From contig OZ037879.1 of assembly GCA_964035575.1 (NCBI GenBank), forward strand, positions 682,001 through 746,000: 64,000 nucleotides of DNA, written 5' to 3'. The stretch's first letter is position 1, and each line of letters opens with the position of its first letter. Under the pieces are notes generated by a model, which was given only the letters and a program-made list of their open reading frames with translations, had not been told where the DNA came from and made no database searches. The stretch is from Rhynchopus sp. YZ270_cl-10 (lineage: Eukaryota; Euglenozoa; Diplonemea; Diplonemida; Diplonemidae). Below, piece by piece: positions 1 to 9,148 of this stretch. Made by a program: the position numbers and the translations under genes.

Positions 1-19
1 CAAAAAGTAGCGAATACAT
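1..19 (-). CDS. 5' end of a second surface-protein paralogue (partial)
   Basis: Only the first six codons are inside the window (MYSLLF), then the gene leaves by the left edge. They match the signal-peptide start of the complete gene at 3933-7085 codon for codon. The 90 bases upstream are also nearly identical, including the pyrimidine tract and AG that directly precede the ATG. It is therefore a tandem paralogue with the same start, not a chance match. Its body and product cannot be judged from here. Confidence 0.75.
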
Positions 20-112
20 GCTACAAAAGTAAAACAAATTGGAAAGGTGTACAAATCTGTGTGGATGAGGAGTATGGTGCTTCCAAAACAAGTGATGGAA
101 AAATATCGGAGT
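20..112 (-). promoter_or_regulatory. 5' flank of the partial paralogue, proximal half
   Basis: Close copy of 7086-7178 upstream of the complete paralogue, with about a dozen differences. On the minus strand it ends in TTTTACTTTTGTAG followed by CATG, so the AG is one base before the start codon. This fits a spliced-leader acceptor. The flank is interrupted after about position 112 by a transposon and resumes at about 3023. Confidence 0.7.
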
Positions 113-519
113 ATAACTAATGGACTGCAGCACGCAAAAGAACCAGGCGAGCCGGAGCCTCTTATGGTGTTTAGCATTATTGTTTTTACCTTCCCGAACT
201 ACAACATCTCTGAAGTAGATCTGCACCTTGGCTTCGGTCTTGCACGTTGATGGTATTGCTTTTATTTCGTTTTCTTCCTTTTATTTTAACTATGGACTCA
301 TAGAGAACCTGCGTGAACCCAGCGAGCAGATGAGCACCACCCCGACACCGTTTTGAACGGTTGTCCCCGTTGGAGCAAACGAGGGGGGCAGGGGTGAGCA
401 TCGAGCACCCGAGTTTCCAGTCACAGCGGGTGAATTAAACCCGCACGGAATCGTACTGTCTCACGATACAGTACTCAGAGACCGCGTACATATCTGGGTC
501 ACTGAAACAAGCTCTCCTC

Positions 520-879
520 ATGTGTTTTAAAGAGATGGGTTTGTCTCTCTCTGTGCTGTTAATCAGAAGTGACAGAGGGGGGTCTTCAGGAGGACTGTCT
601 CGGGAGTTAAGCGCGGCAATGAACGTACCCTACATATCGTGTGGTTCACACTTGCTGCATAACGCATGTGGTGACCTCCGCAAAAACCTGAAGGCAAACA
701 ATGACGTTGTTCATGAGATCCTCCACATGAGCAACTACGTCGTCCACGGCGCCAAAGCACAGAGGCGGTGCAAGGAGTTTCAGAGGGACATGCAGCTAGC
801 CAGAGCCCGGAACACCCCGATGTGGCTGTGCTGGAGGGGCCCCGGAGCTGTGAATCCAGCCCGGGAACAAACCCCATAG
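520..879 (+). pseudogene. hAT transposase fragment, catalytic-core part
   Basis: The translated block contains PYISCGSHLLHNACGDLRKN, which fits the C-x2-H-L-N region of the hAT RNase H-like fold, followed by a helix-rich stretch (VHEILHMSNYVVHGAKAQRR). There is no complete transposase: the frame closes at 879 and resumes about 1.4 kb later in a different block. It is a relic, assigned by motif resemblance only. Confidence 0.55.
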
Positions 880-1133
880 TCAGTAATCAAAAATAGTGTT
901 TTCCCTTTACTTTTATCACATCATTTTGTCTTTTTTCATTTTCAGTGAGTTCCTCACGTCTGAGCTTCGCCGTCCAGGTTCCAAGCAGACTAGCCCCTTC
1001 CCTACAGTGATGGAAGGTCGGGTTTTTTGCTGGGTTTTTTGGTGGGTTTTTTGCGGGTTTTTTTGGGTTTTTTGAAAACAGGGTTCCAGGGTTTTTTGAT
1101 GGGTTTTTGGGATAAAAATGAGGAGCTCCAAAG

Positions 1134-1300
1134 CTGGGACAGAAATGGGCGGTCTCCAAAAACTCCAAAAGACACACAAAGACAGTCCAAAAGCCGCCAG
1201 CAAGAACCTCGGACAACAGTGTGTCTTTTCTTTGGTAAACATAATGGTCTGACAACAGTGTGTCTTTTGGAGTTTTTGGAGACCGCCCATTTCTGTGTCC
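1134..1300. repeat. Inverted repeat inside the hAT relic
   Basis: About 42 bases at 1134-1176 (GGGCGGTCTCCAAAAACTCC core) recur in inverted orientation at 1256-1300. Two direct copies of GACAACAGTGTGTCTTTT (about 1213 and 1252) lie beside the right arm. It could fold into a long stem; function unknown. Confidence 0.7.
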
Positions 1301-1637
1301 AGCTCCTGCAATCTAACACGAGCAAGGCTGGACACATCATCCCAGCTTTGGAGCTCCTCATCGCGGCATCAGAAAAATGCGCAAGCGATCTCCCGACCCG
1401 CGCCACGGAGAAAAAAAATAGATGCTGTGACGCAAAAATTGAAAACCAGGTCTGTATTTTTGGTCAAAACTCTTACGCAAGAAACCCCCATTTTTTCTAA
1501 ATGGGTTGGAATCGTATGTGTCCCACGAAGGACTTGACACCTATACTGGTGTTCTCTGCTGATGCTGGAACCGTCTCAGCCTGAGCCGCAAAGTGAAGGA
1601 TGCAGCGGAGGAGTACCACAATGAGGTTGGGAGAGAT

Positions 1638-2256
1638 GAACTACCTCTCCGGCTAATAATTAAAGGCTTTTATAAATTTTTCACCAGGTGGAAAACCCCG
1701 GGCCACCTCCGGTCGGAAAACACCCCAGAACTGGGTCGAAAACACCGTATGACCCGAAAATCCATGATAAGGGCAACTCAGAATATGAAAAAATGCAAAA
1801 AAAAATAGTGAAAAAGTGGCTTTTTGACGGTTTTGGCCATGTTGGCAAAATGGCCATTTTTGAGGGGAAAATCCAAAAAAAACAGCAAAATTTCGACATC
1901 ATGACAGCTGCTTGGCCACAAAACTACCCCAAAAATGTCCTGTGAGTCCATTCCGACCTGTTTTGAACACTTTAGGTACTTTTTTTGACCGTTTTTTGGT
2001 GTTTTTGTGGTAAAAAATGTCCTATGTTAGTCCTATGATAGTCCCTAACGATGTACTCGCCCCACGATCATGCCTGTCTCTAAACAACGTGACTTTCTCC
2101 GGACACCCCACGCTATCATTTCTCTTTCTTTTTGGCATATTGCCTCTGTGGGACGCTGAGGTGACAGAGAGAGAAGGAAGCGATGAGACTGGACTTCTTA
2201 GGGTTTTCTACCTGGTAAAAATTTACAAAAGCCTTTAATTATTAGCCGGAGAGGTA
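1638..2256. mobile_element. Nested insert with ~48-bp inverted ends
   Basis: The first ~48 bases (CTACCTCTCCGGCTAATAAT and onward) recur in inverted orientation at 2210-2256 with two or three differences. Inside, 1690-2015 is a diverged single arm of the foldback element at 9149-10338. The insert lies between the two hAT transposase blocks. No clear target duplication was seen. Confidence 0.65.
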
Positions 2257-2265
2257 GTTGTTTCA

Positions 2266-2652
2266 GTGATGGAGCTTCTGAACCAGACAAGTGACTGGGA
2301 TCGTAATATTTGGACGGTCTTAGCGGAAAAGAGGAGTTCCCGTGCATTCTGGCAAAATGTCAAAAAAGAAATGCCTTCCGAGCAGGACATCGCCAATCTC
2401 GGCTTATCGATGTCGAACATCATGCCATCCACAGCCGCAGTGGAGCGGGTGTTATCGGTAATGGGGTGGTTGACTGATGGGAAGAGAAACCGCACGACAG
2501 AGGAGAGGATGCACAAGCTTACTGTTGTGCATAAACACCTGAAGGGCAAGGAAGAGGGCGAAAACGAGCTGAGTCAAGAAGAGGATGGCGAAGGGGATTT
2601 CAGCGACACCGACAACGAGAACGACGACCCTGAGTTTTCACTGTTGAACTAA
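2266..2652 (+). pseudogene. hAT transposase C-terminal dimerisation region
   Basis: Encodes the C-terminal hAT signature: a helix, then PSTAAVERVLSVMGWLTDGK followed by RNRTTEERMHKLTVVHKHL. This matches the 'S-x2-ER-x-FS ... R-N-R-L' dimerisation motif of hAT (Dimer_Tnp_hAT) proteins. It ends in an acidic tail. The N-terminal part is not contiguous, so it is a transposase remnant. Confidence 0.65.
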
Positions 2653-3022
2653 GTTTATCCTTTGGTTTATTTTTAGACTTGTTTCATTGTTTTATTTGTG
2701 ACATACCAGTGTGGCATGTATTTGTAACCAAGCAGCACACCTACTGGGCGTGGAGGGACAGGCTCCTCCAAGATCGGTTGCACCTTGTGTACTGAAAGCT
2801 GCAGCCCGAGTTACCCACTGTATCCCATTTATCATCCCAAAATCACCCTTTTTTTAGGGATTATTTTTTTCCAGAACCACAAAAAAGAGTTCTTTTTTAG
2901 ACCCCCCATGTTTCCAACCGGCTACTGTACCAGCACTGTACAAGGGATTTTTTGTGGGTTTTTTGCGGGTTTTTTGGGTTTTTTGCCAGCACCCCCTAGT
3001 TTTTTCCATCACTGCTTCCCTA

Positions 3023-3135
3023 ACATCAGCGTCGCCTGAAGACGGGGGTGTGTTGTGTTGCTCAGTCTAGTCAGACTTTAGTTCCACGTGTTCTGATCAT
3101 CTTCACGTTTGTGAATACACACAGATTGCTAATCA
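3023..3135 (-). promoter_or_regulatory. 5' flank of the partial paralogue, distal half
   Basis: Matches 7178-7287 upstream of the complete surface-protein gene (GTGTGTTGTGTTGCTCAGTC and onward) with few differences. It was once continuous with 20-112 and is now about 2.9 kb further from the start codon because of the hAT insertion. Confidence 0.7.
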
Positions 3136-3932
3136 AAATACAGGTGGGCGGGGGGTGGGGTTCGAAGACTCTGTGATTATTGTCACGTCACAAAAAATGT
3201 GAAAATATGATTCATGTGCGCAAGTTGCACACATGAAGGCTATGAAATGAATAGAAGAATGAAGGGGAGATCTTGAAGAGAAAAAAAATATTTAGAAAAA
3301 ATGTGCCTGGTGCGCACATCAACAACAACAAAAAGGCAAAAAAAAAAAAGTGTCCCTCAGTGTATCAAGCTGGCGGCATGTGTATTACAAAGCAGAAACC
3401 GGCTGCACAACGCTCAATTCCTTGCACAAAGGGATGTGCAAGGAATTCAGGCATGGCATCCGTCGTGACGTACTCATTGTAACGTTCGCACACATGACAT
3501 AGCTCGTTCCAGTGGGTGGAGTCTGGGGACACCGGATCTGAAACGGAACTAGCAGCTCTACACAATTCTGTGCATTTGGAACGAAAAAGAAATTGGCTTG
3601 AGACACGAAGTGGTCGGCAATACCACTTTGAGTCGAAACGAAAAAGAGCATAAGAAGAAAACAGAACACGTCTGAATAAAGTGTGTAGTGAAAGCTCCTT
3701 GCAAACATGCAAGCGGTCACACTCGGACAATGTGGGGTGCCCACATCGATAGGTGTGATACACACACTTCAGAACAGATGAAATCTAAAATTAGTGAAAA
3801 AAGAAACAATCGTCAAAATGAATTGACTAACTAAGACTAAGAGTAATGTATGTACTATAAGTTGTCCTGGTTTTGTTTGTAAACAAATGTGAACAAAACA
3901 CAGAGCAAACGAATATGGATTATATATTTTGC
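3136..3932. other. 3' flank of the surface-protein gene, no gene seen
   Basis: Mixed-composition sequence downstream (minus-strand sense) of the stop at 3933. It holds A-rich runs and the perfect hairpin at 3416-3447; the open frames present are short and show no recognisable protein. Confidence 0.6.
3416..3447. repeat. Perfect 13-bp hairpin in the 3' flank
   Basis: AATTCCTTGCACA, a six-base loop (AAGGGA), then the exact reverse complement. It lies about 490 bases past the stop codon of the surface-protein gene in transcript sense. It could be an RNA stem involved in 3' processing, or a small MITE relic. Confidence 0.75.
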
Positions 3933-6900
3933 TCAGATGCTGCTGATCTTCTCCTCGGGCTCGTGGAAGTCGTTCAGAACCTCTTCGTACAGCGCAGTCT
4001 CCTGTGCCTGCTGCTGTCTCCTTGTCACCACAAAAGCAGCCACCACACCCCCTGTGCACAGAGCTGCCACAGACGCAATCAGTGCCCACACCCATCCGTT
4101 CGATGACGACGACGACTCTTCCTTTGCTGCCCCAGCAGTGGTGCCCACCTCCACACCAGAGCCAATCGGGCGCACCTCAGGGCCTTTCCCACCAGCTCCC
4201 AGTGGTCCCGTTCCCTTTGCCGCCTGCTCCATCGTCTGTGCCACCTGTCCCACCTTCTTGTCCGCAGAGGTGGCCGTGTCACCCACAACCTTCGCCTCCA
4301 CAAAGTAGCCACTGTTGCCCGACACAGCATCGTCCCCAAGCACAACCCCAGTGCGTGCGTCGCTGTCGGTTGCGTTGCCTCCCATGCCCGCCAGACGCGA
4401 CGTCTCCTCAAGCAGCAGCTGTGCGTTCCAGGAACGTGGCACGTCCACAGACCACCCCGGAAGACCAACAGGCGGCTTCGTGTGGTTCGCCATGAGCACA
4501 CCAAGCACAGTCACAATGAGGTCCTTGGGCGACATCTGGAGCTCCTCAGAGGCAGCAAGGAGTGCCCAGCGGATGCGGCGCAGCACCTGCTTCGGGTTGC
4601 TCAAGACATCAGCGTCGCCCTGCAGACGCAGGCTCACATCACGCACAGTCTTCCCAGCAGTTGCATCCACCTCGTCCAGCTCTGCGTCTGTCTGCGCCTG
4701 TGCCGTGAAGTAGTCGTCCGAGCACCACGCACCCTTGACCTCGCAGCAGAAGTCCTGCTGACTCGGCAGGAGCACATCACCCCTGCGCAGTGCTGCCACG
4801 TCGCACTGCATCGCACAGCCCACGTCCTTCTCACGGCAGCAGAACGTGCGCTTCTCCTCAGCCCACGTCGTCACGTTTGTCCCATCAAAGCAGTTCACGT
4901 CCGACACACACCCAATGTCGAACTTCCTGCAGCACTCGTCCATGTCCGTGTGCATCGTGTGCGATCCTCCAGCCTCAGCCTCGCGCTTCAGGCACATCTC
5001 CACCTCACGCTCCTCCTTCAGCTCCTCAGCGTTCATGCAGCGCACATTCTCCTTCTCGCAGCACCACTTGCTGTGCACACGTGTCCATGGCTCCATCGTC
5101 GCTGCCGACCACGTGCAGTCAAACGCAGCCTTGTCCAGGCCATCGCAACCCACCATGTCACGTTCGCAGCAGTACGCTCTCTTCTCCTCCTCCCAAGTCG
5201 CCACGCCGTTGCTGTCCGCCGTTGCGTTGCAGTTGTAACGTGCAATCGCGCCACATCCCAAGCCCCATGCCATACAGCAGAACTCCTTTTCTTCATCACC
5301 CCACATCGACATGCGCCCAGTGCATTCCTCTCTCGCATCACCCTTCGGCATGCTGTACGTCATGTTGTCCTTCGGCATGCTGTACGTCATGTTGTAGTCA
5401 GTCATGTTGTAGTCCTTGCCCATGCTGTAGGTCATGTTGTAGTCAGTCATGTTGTAGTCCTTACCCATGCTGTACGTCATGTTGTAGTCAGTCATGTTGT
5501 AGTCCTTGGGCATGCTGTAAGTCATGTTGTAGTCCTTGCCCATGCTGTAGGTCATGTTGTAGTCCTTACCCATGCTGTACGTCATATTGTAGTCAGTCAT
5601 GTTGTAGTCCTTACCCATGCTGTACGTCATGTTGTAGTCAGTCATGTTGTAGTCCTTACCCATGCTGTACGTCATGTTGTAGTCAGTCATGTTGTAGTCC
5701 TTACCCATGCTGTACGTCATGTTGTAGTCAGTCATGTTGTAGTCCTTGCCCATGCTGTAGGTCATGTTGTAGTCGGTCATGTTGTAGTCCTTACCCATGC
5801 TGTACGTCATGTTGTAGTCAGTCATGTTGTAGTCCTTACCCATGCTGTAGGTCATGTTGTAGTCAGTCATGTTGTAGTCCTTGCCCATGCTGTAGGTCAT
5901 GTTGTAGTCAGTCATGTTGTAGTCCTTACCCATGCTGTAGGTCATGTTGTAGTCAGTCATGTTGTAGTCCTTGCCCATGCTGTAGGTCATGTTGTAGTCA
6001 GTCATGTTGTAGTCCTTACCCATGCTGTACGTCATGTTGTAGTCAGTCATGTTGTAGTCCTTGCCCATGCTGTAGGTCATGTTGTAGTCAGTCATGTTGT
6101 AGTCCTTACCCATGCTGTACGTCATGTTGTAGTCAGTCATGTTGTAGTCCTTACCCATGCTGTACGTCATGTTGTAGTCAGTCATGTTGTAGTCCTTGCC
6201 CATGCTGTAGGTCATGTTGTAGTCCTTGGGCATGGTGGTCATGTCAGTCATGTTGTAGTCCTTGCCCATGCTGTAGGTCATGTTGTAGTCGGTCATGTTG
6301 TAGTCCTTACCCATGCTGTACGTCATGTTGTAGTCCTTGCCCATGCTGTAGGTCATGTTGTAGTCAGTCATGTTGTAGTCCTTACCCATGCTGTAGGTCA
6401 TGTTGTAGTCAGTCATGTTGTAGTCCTTGCCCATGCTGTAGGTCATGTTGTAGTCAGTCATGTTGTAGTCCTTACCCATGCTGTAGGTCATGTTGTAGTC
6501 AGTCATGTTGTAGTCCTTGCCCATGCTGTAGGTCATGTTGTAGTCCTTGGGCATGGTGGTCATGTCAGTCATGTTGTAGTCCTTACCCATGCTGTAGGTC
6601 ATGTTGTAGTCAGTCATGTTGTAGTCCTTGGGCATGGTGGTCATGTCAGTCATGTTGTAGTCCTTGCCCATGCTGTAGGTCATGTTGTAGTCCTTGCCCA
6701 TGCTGTAGGTCATGTTGTAGTCCTTGCCCATGCTGTAGGTCATGTTGTAGTCCTTGGGCATGGTGGTCATGTCAGTCATGTTGTAGTCCTTACCCATGCT
6801 GTAGGTCATGTTGTAGTCCTTGCCCATTCTGTATGTCATGTTGTAGTCCTTGCCCATGCTGTATGTCATGTTGTAGTCAGTCATGTTGTAGTCCTTGGGC

Positions 6901-7085
6901 ATGGTGGTCATGTCAGTCATGTTGTAGTCCTTACCCATGCTGTAAGTCATGTTGTCCTTCGGCATGCTGTAGGTCATGTTGTAGTCAGTCATGTTGTAAT
7001 CCTTGCCCATGCTGTAGGTCATGTTACCACCAGTTGTTGCAGTTTGCGCAATGACAGCGCACCCAACAAAGAGTAGCGAATACAT
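3933..7085 (-). CDS. Type I surface glycoprotein with sequon repeats and Cys-rich modules
   Basis: A 1,050-residue protein. The start was chosen at 7085 because it begins a signal peptide (MYSLLFVGCAVIAQ) and a TTTTGTAG acceptor stands one base upstream; the open frame runs further but without a plausible leader. Residues ~20-580 are tandem repeats built from YNMTDYNMTYSMGKD, YNMTYSMGKD and YNMTDMTTMPKD; nearly every NMT is an N-glycosylation sequon, about 75 in all. Residues ~585-800 carry about six Cys modules of the form W-x2-EK-x3-CC-x5-GC. A low-complexity linker follows, then a membrane helix (~996-1020) and a 30-residue cytoplasmic tail with YEEV. Topology suggests a heavily glycosylated cell-surface protein, receptor or coat. 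A paralogue starts at position 19, so this is a tandem family. Specific function unknown. Confidence 0.85.
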   Translation of the reverse strand: MYSLLFVGCAVIAQTATTGGNMTYSMGKDYNMTDYNMTYSMPKDNMTYSMGKDYNMTDMTTMPKDYNMTDYNMTYSMGKDYNMTYRMGKDYNMTYSMGKDYNMTDMTTMPKDYNMTYSMGKDYNMTYSMGKDYNMTYSMGKDYNMTDMTTMPKDYNMTDYNMTYSMGKDYNMTDMTTMPKDYNMTYSMGKDYNMTDYNMTYSMGKDYNMTDYNMTYSMGKDYNMTDYNMTYSMGKDYNMTDYNMTYSMGKDYNMTYSMGKDYNMTDYNMTYSMGKDYNMTDMTTMPKDYNMTYSMGKDYNMTDYNMTYSMGKDYNMTDYNMTYSMGKDYNMTDYNMTYSMGKDYNMTDYNMTYSMGKDYNMTDYNMTYSMGKDYNMTDYNMTYSMGKDYNMTDYNMTYSMGKDYNMTDYNMTYSMGKDYNMTDYNMTYSMGKDYNMTDYNMTYSMGKDYNMTDYNMTYSMGKDYNMTDYNMTYSMGKDYNMTDYNMTYSMGKDYNMTDYNMTYSMGKDYNMTYSMGKDYNMTYSMPKDYNMTDYNMTYSMGKDYNMTDYNMTYSMGKDYNMTDYNMTYSMPKDNMTYSMPKGDAREECTGRMSMWGDEEKEFCCMAWGLGCGAIARYNCNATADSNGVATWEEEKRAYCCERDMVGCDGLDKAAFDCTWSAATMEPWTRVHSKWCCEKENVRCMNAEELKEEREVEMCLKREAEAGGSHTMHTDMDECCRKFDIGCVSDVNCFDGTNVTTWAEEKRTFCCREKDVGCAMQCDVAALRRGDVLLPSQQDFCCEVKGAWCSDDYFTAQAQTDAELDEVDATAGKTVRDVSLRLQGDADVLSNPKQVLRRIRWALLAASEELQMSPKDLIVTVLGVLMANHTKPPVGLPGWSVDVPRSWNAQLLLEETSRLAGMGGNATDSDARTGVVLGDDAVSGNSGYFVEAKVVGDTATSADKKVGQVAQTMEQAAKGTGPLGAGGKGPEVRPIGSGVEVGTTAGAAKEESSSSSNGWVWALIASVAALCTGGVVAAFVVTRRQQQAQETALYEEVLNDFHEPEEKISSI
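5346..7025 (-). repeat. Coding minisatellite, 45-bp and 30-bp units
   Basis: Near-identical 45-base units, with 30- and 36-base variants, encode the Tyr-Asn-Met-Thr repeats. Units differ mainly by synonymous changes (TTGCCCATG versus TTACCCATG; CTGTAGG versus CTGTACG), which points to recent homogenisation plus selection on the protein. About 37 unit-equivalents are present. Confidence 0.9.
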
Positions 7086-7105
7086 GCTACAAAAGTAAAA
7101 CAAGT
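7086..7105 (-). promoter_or_regulatory. Splice (spliced-leader) acceptor before the surface gene
   Basis: In minus-strand sense the sequence is a pyrimidine-rich TTGTTTTACTTTTGTAG, one base, then ATG. The same arrangement is kept in the paralogue at 20-35. The trans-splicing interpretation is inferred; a cis-spliced 5' UTR intron is the alternative. Confidence 0.6.
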
Positions 7106-7290
7106 TAGAAAGGTGTACAAATCTGTGTGGATGTGGAGTGTGATGCTTACAGAACAAGTGGTGGAAAAATACCTGACATCTGCGTAGCCTGAACACTTAG
7201 GTGTGTTGTGTTGCTCAGTCTAGTCTGACTTTAATTCCACGTGTTCTGCTCATCTTCACGTTTGTGAATACACAGAGATTCCTAATGTAG
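7106..7290 (-). promoter_or_regulatory. Duplicated 5' flank of the surface gene
   Basis: This flank is shared with the partial paralogue (positions ~40-112 and 3023-3135). Similarity stops near 7287, marking the end of the tandem duplication unit on this side. Confidence 0.65.
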
Positions 7291-7960
7291 CTTGGTCATC
7301 ACGGCAAGGGAGTGTCAACGAACACAACCATCCTGAAGAGAGTGCGGGTTAGCATGCACCAAAGAAGAGTGCAGCTGGGTGGGTCTCAGAAGTTTAAGGG
7401 CACTGGCTTTCTAGCCGCAAATTTGCCCCCAAAAACGGGGGGAAAGAGGGACGGAGGGGCTTTCATCTGACATGCCCTCCACCCGCTTCCTGTCATCAGC
7501 CAGATGAACGGGGATCATTGGGGACACAGGGTAATCCAGCCTAATGTAGGGTCCGGCTGGGGTCTTCTCCTCTTCCTGGCTCGCTGTGTGGGAGAGGCTT
7601 TTTGTGGTGGAAATCAAAACTGGGGGAGGTGATCTTTCTTCTTTTGCATTCACCTTTTTTTCCTTTTTGTCCTACCAAATTACTGAAACCCTGCTCGGGT
7701 GATCAATACAATATGCCTTCAATATTATTTGATTTTTTCTTGATTTTTCCCCTCATTTTCCTTCTTTTCAAACGAGAAAAACGATGAGAAAACTGAAAAA
7801 CTGAAAAAAAAAATTCCTCCCCGATACAGTATTTCATAAACATGTTGGAACTGGTGTTGGAAATTTGGCACTTTTTTTTAGCATTCCTACGTTTTTGCAG
7901 TCCAACATAGTTGTAGAGACTGTACACACATATCCCGCAGGGAGGAAAAAAAAATGAGCA

Positions 7961-8000
7961 ATTGAAACGTGCTAAAACGCATCTCAGTCGAGTTCATGCA
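7961..8000 (+). repeat. Dispersed hairpin repeat, family G
   Basis: Pattern TTGAAACGTGCTAAAACGC-ATCTCAGTCGAG-x3-ATGC. GCAT pairs with ATGC and CTC with GAG. Other copies are at 50341, 58456 and 60339. Confidence 0.7.
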
Positions 8001-8023
8001 AAAGGGAAAACAACAAAAAAAAA

Positions 8024-8064
8024 GGTTTACAGATGAACCTAAGCCTCTCGTTGCTTAGTCACCT
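8024..8064 (+). repeat. Dispersed hairpin repeat, family A
   Basis: AGATGAAC-CTAAGC-CTCTCGTT-GCTTAG-TCACCTT. CTAAGC and GCTTAG form the stem around a CTCTCGT-type loop. This is the most abundant family in the window. Confidence 0.75.
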
Positions 8065-8440
8065 TCCAAAAGGTAGATTCAGGGGGGAGTAGTTGATTGA
8101 CTGAAATAGAATTTGACTCTCGAGCACAAAAAAAAAACAAAAAAAAAAAAAACACCTTTGCCCGAAGGCTTACAGTGCACAACACTTCTGAGATGCAGGG
8201 CACTGACACTCTGTTGGGAAAGAAAAGAAAAAAGTGTTTGAAGTGATGCAAAAATCCGTCGTTCCCGTGCATCACATCGAAAAAGAGGGTTGGGTTGGGA
8301 GTACGCTGTTACTGAAACCAACGCATTTTTTTGGGAATGGTGTGTTTTAGTACCCCCTTTTGACATAAAAAAGGGGATACTACTTAAAGACCAAGAAAAA
8401 GAAAGACAAAACAAAACAAAACTGAAAACAAAGTGATGTT

Positions 8441-8486
8441 GTAAAGTACAAACGCCTCACCGTTCATCTGCGAACGCGGGCACTGG
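8441..8486 (+). repeat. Dispersed hairpin repeat, family D
   Basis: Short-form copy of the GTGCAAACGCCTC ... GACGCAGGCAC family; this version carries the longer CACCGTTCATC insert also seen at 22332. Confidence 0.6.
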
Positions 8487-8606
8487 TGGAAAAAAATAAA
8501 TAAATAAAATCAGAAGTTTAAAAACTTTGTGGAGGGGAAGTGATAGGAATAAACAGGGTGCTAAAAAAAACAAGAAATTTCGTTTTGGAGTAAAGCACAA
8601 AAGAAA

Positions 8607-8728
8607 GTTTACTTGAAATACAACAGCCCGATTGTGAACAATGTACATTCGGTACATGACCGGGTGTACCGGGGGGGTGGACACCCAAACCATGCAGTTC
8701 ATCCATTTCGTAGTTTACATCTGATATG
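8607..8728 (+). repeat. Dispersed hairpin repeat, family C (long form)
   Basis: Long-form relative of 43950-44063 and 44353-44464: TTGAAATACAA, the GTGTACC segment, then ACCGGGTGTACCGGGGG and CCAAACCATGCAG, ending near TTTACATCTGAT. Confidence 0.7.
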
Positions 8729-8901
8729 CTCCACTCCCGCTGGAAAGAAAGAAAGGCTTTAAAACAGCAATGTGTTCTCAATGTGCACAAATCTTTTTAA
8801 GAACGTGCACTATGAAGAAAAACGAATGCCTTTTTGGGGCTGATGGAAACTTATTGAAATAGTGCCTTTTCTTTCTCTCCGGATTGGATATCAAAAGAAA
8901 A

Positions 8902-8942
8902 GGTGATAAGATGAACCGAAGCCTCTCTACGCTTAGGCCAAC
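8902..8942 (+). repeat. Dispersed hairpin repeat, family A
   Basis: Diverged copy (GATGAACCGAAGCCTCTCTA then CGCTTAGG); the stem is weakened. Confidence 0.65.
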
Positions 8943-9148
8943 CTTGATCACAGCCGTTACTACAAAAATACAACACAAATAGCATTCCATTTTCCAATTT
9001 TTTTTTGTCAAAATATGTACACAAGGGGAAACATAACCCTGCAGCCACCTCTTGGGTGCTGGGAACGCCAAGAGAGTACACTACGATAGGTCTCCCCCCA
9101 CCACCCCTCACCTCCCTTCACATCTAGACAAGACAGGGAGGGGGGGGT

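Larger units (their letters stand above)
113..3022 (+). mobile_element. Degraded hAT-type DNA transposon with nested insertions
   Basis: The boundaries come from comparing the split 5' flank (20-112 plus 3023-3135) with the intact flank of the paralogue (7086-7285): about 2.9 kb is extra here. The insert contains two plus-strand blocks of hAT transposase (520-879 and 2266-2652), separated by other repeats, including 1638-2256. No convincing terminal inverted repeats or 8-bp target duplication are visible, so the exact ends are approximate and the element looks old and probably composite. Confidence 0.65.
7291..9137. other. Gene-free spacer with dispersed hairpin repeats
   Basis: A/T-homopolymer-rich spacer. 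I see no supported gene. It contains one copy of hairpin family G, two of A, one of D and one of C, all in plus orientation. Confidence 0.6.

Noticed and set aside
113-3022. Reading the whole insert as one intact hAT element
   Set aside because: Transposase blocks are not contiguous, other repeats are nested inside, and no matching ends or 8-bp duplication were found.
3155-3170. tRNA T-loop-like GGTTCGA (also near 36892)
   Set aside because: No acceptor stem or anticodon arm can be drawn at the right distance on either strand.
5346-7025. CRISPR-like direct repeat array
   Set aside because: Units are contiguous, have no unique spacers, and encode a continuous protein repeat in a eukaryotic gene.
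4482-7076. Long plus-strand open frames (864 and 754 codons) with His/Val- or Cys/Ser-rich repeats
   Set aside because: They are the other-strand shadow of the Tyr-Asn-Met-Thr repeat gene; stop-free only because the repeat unit length is a multiple of three. The minus-strand frame has the signal peptide, acceptor and membrane anchor.
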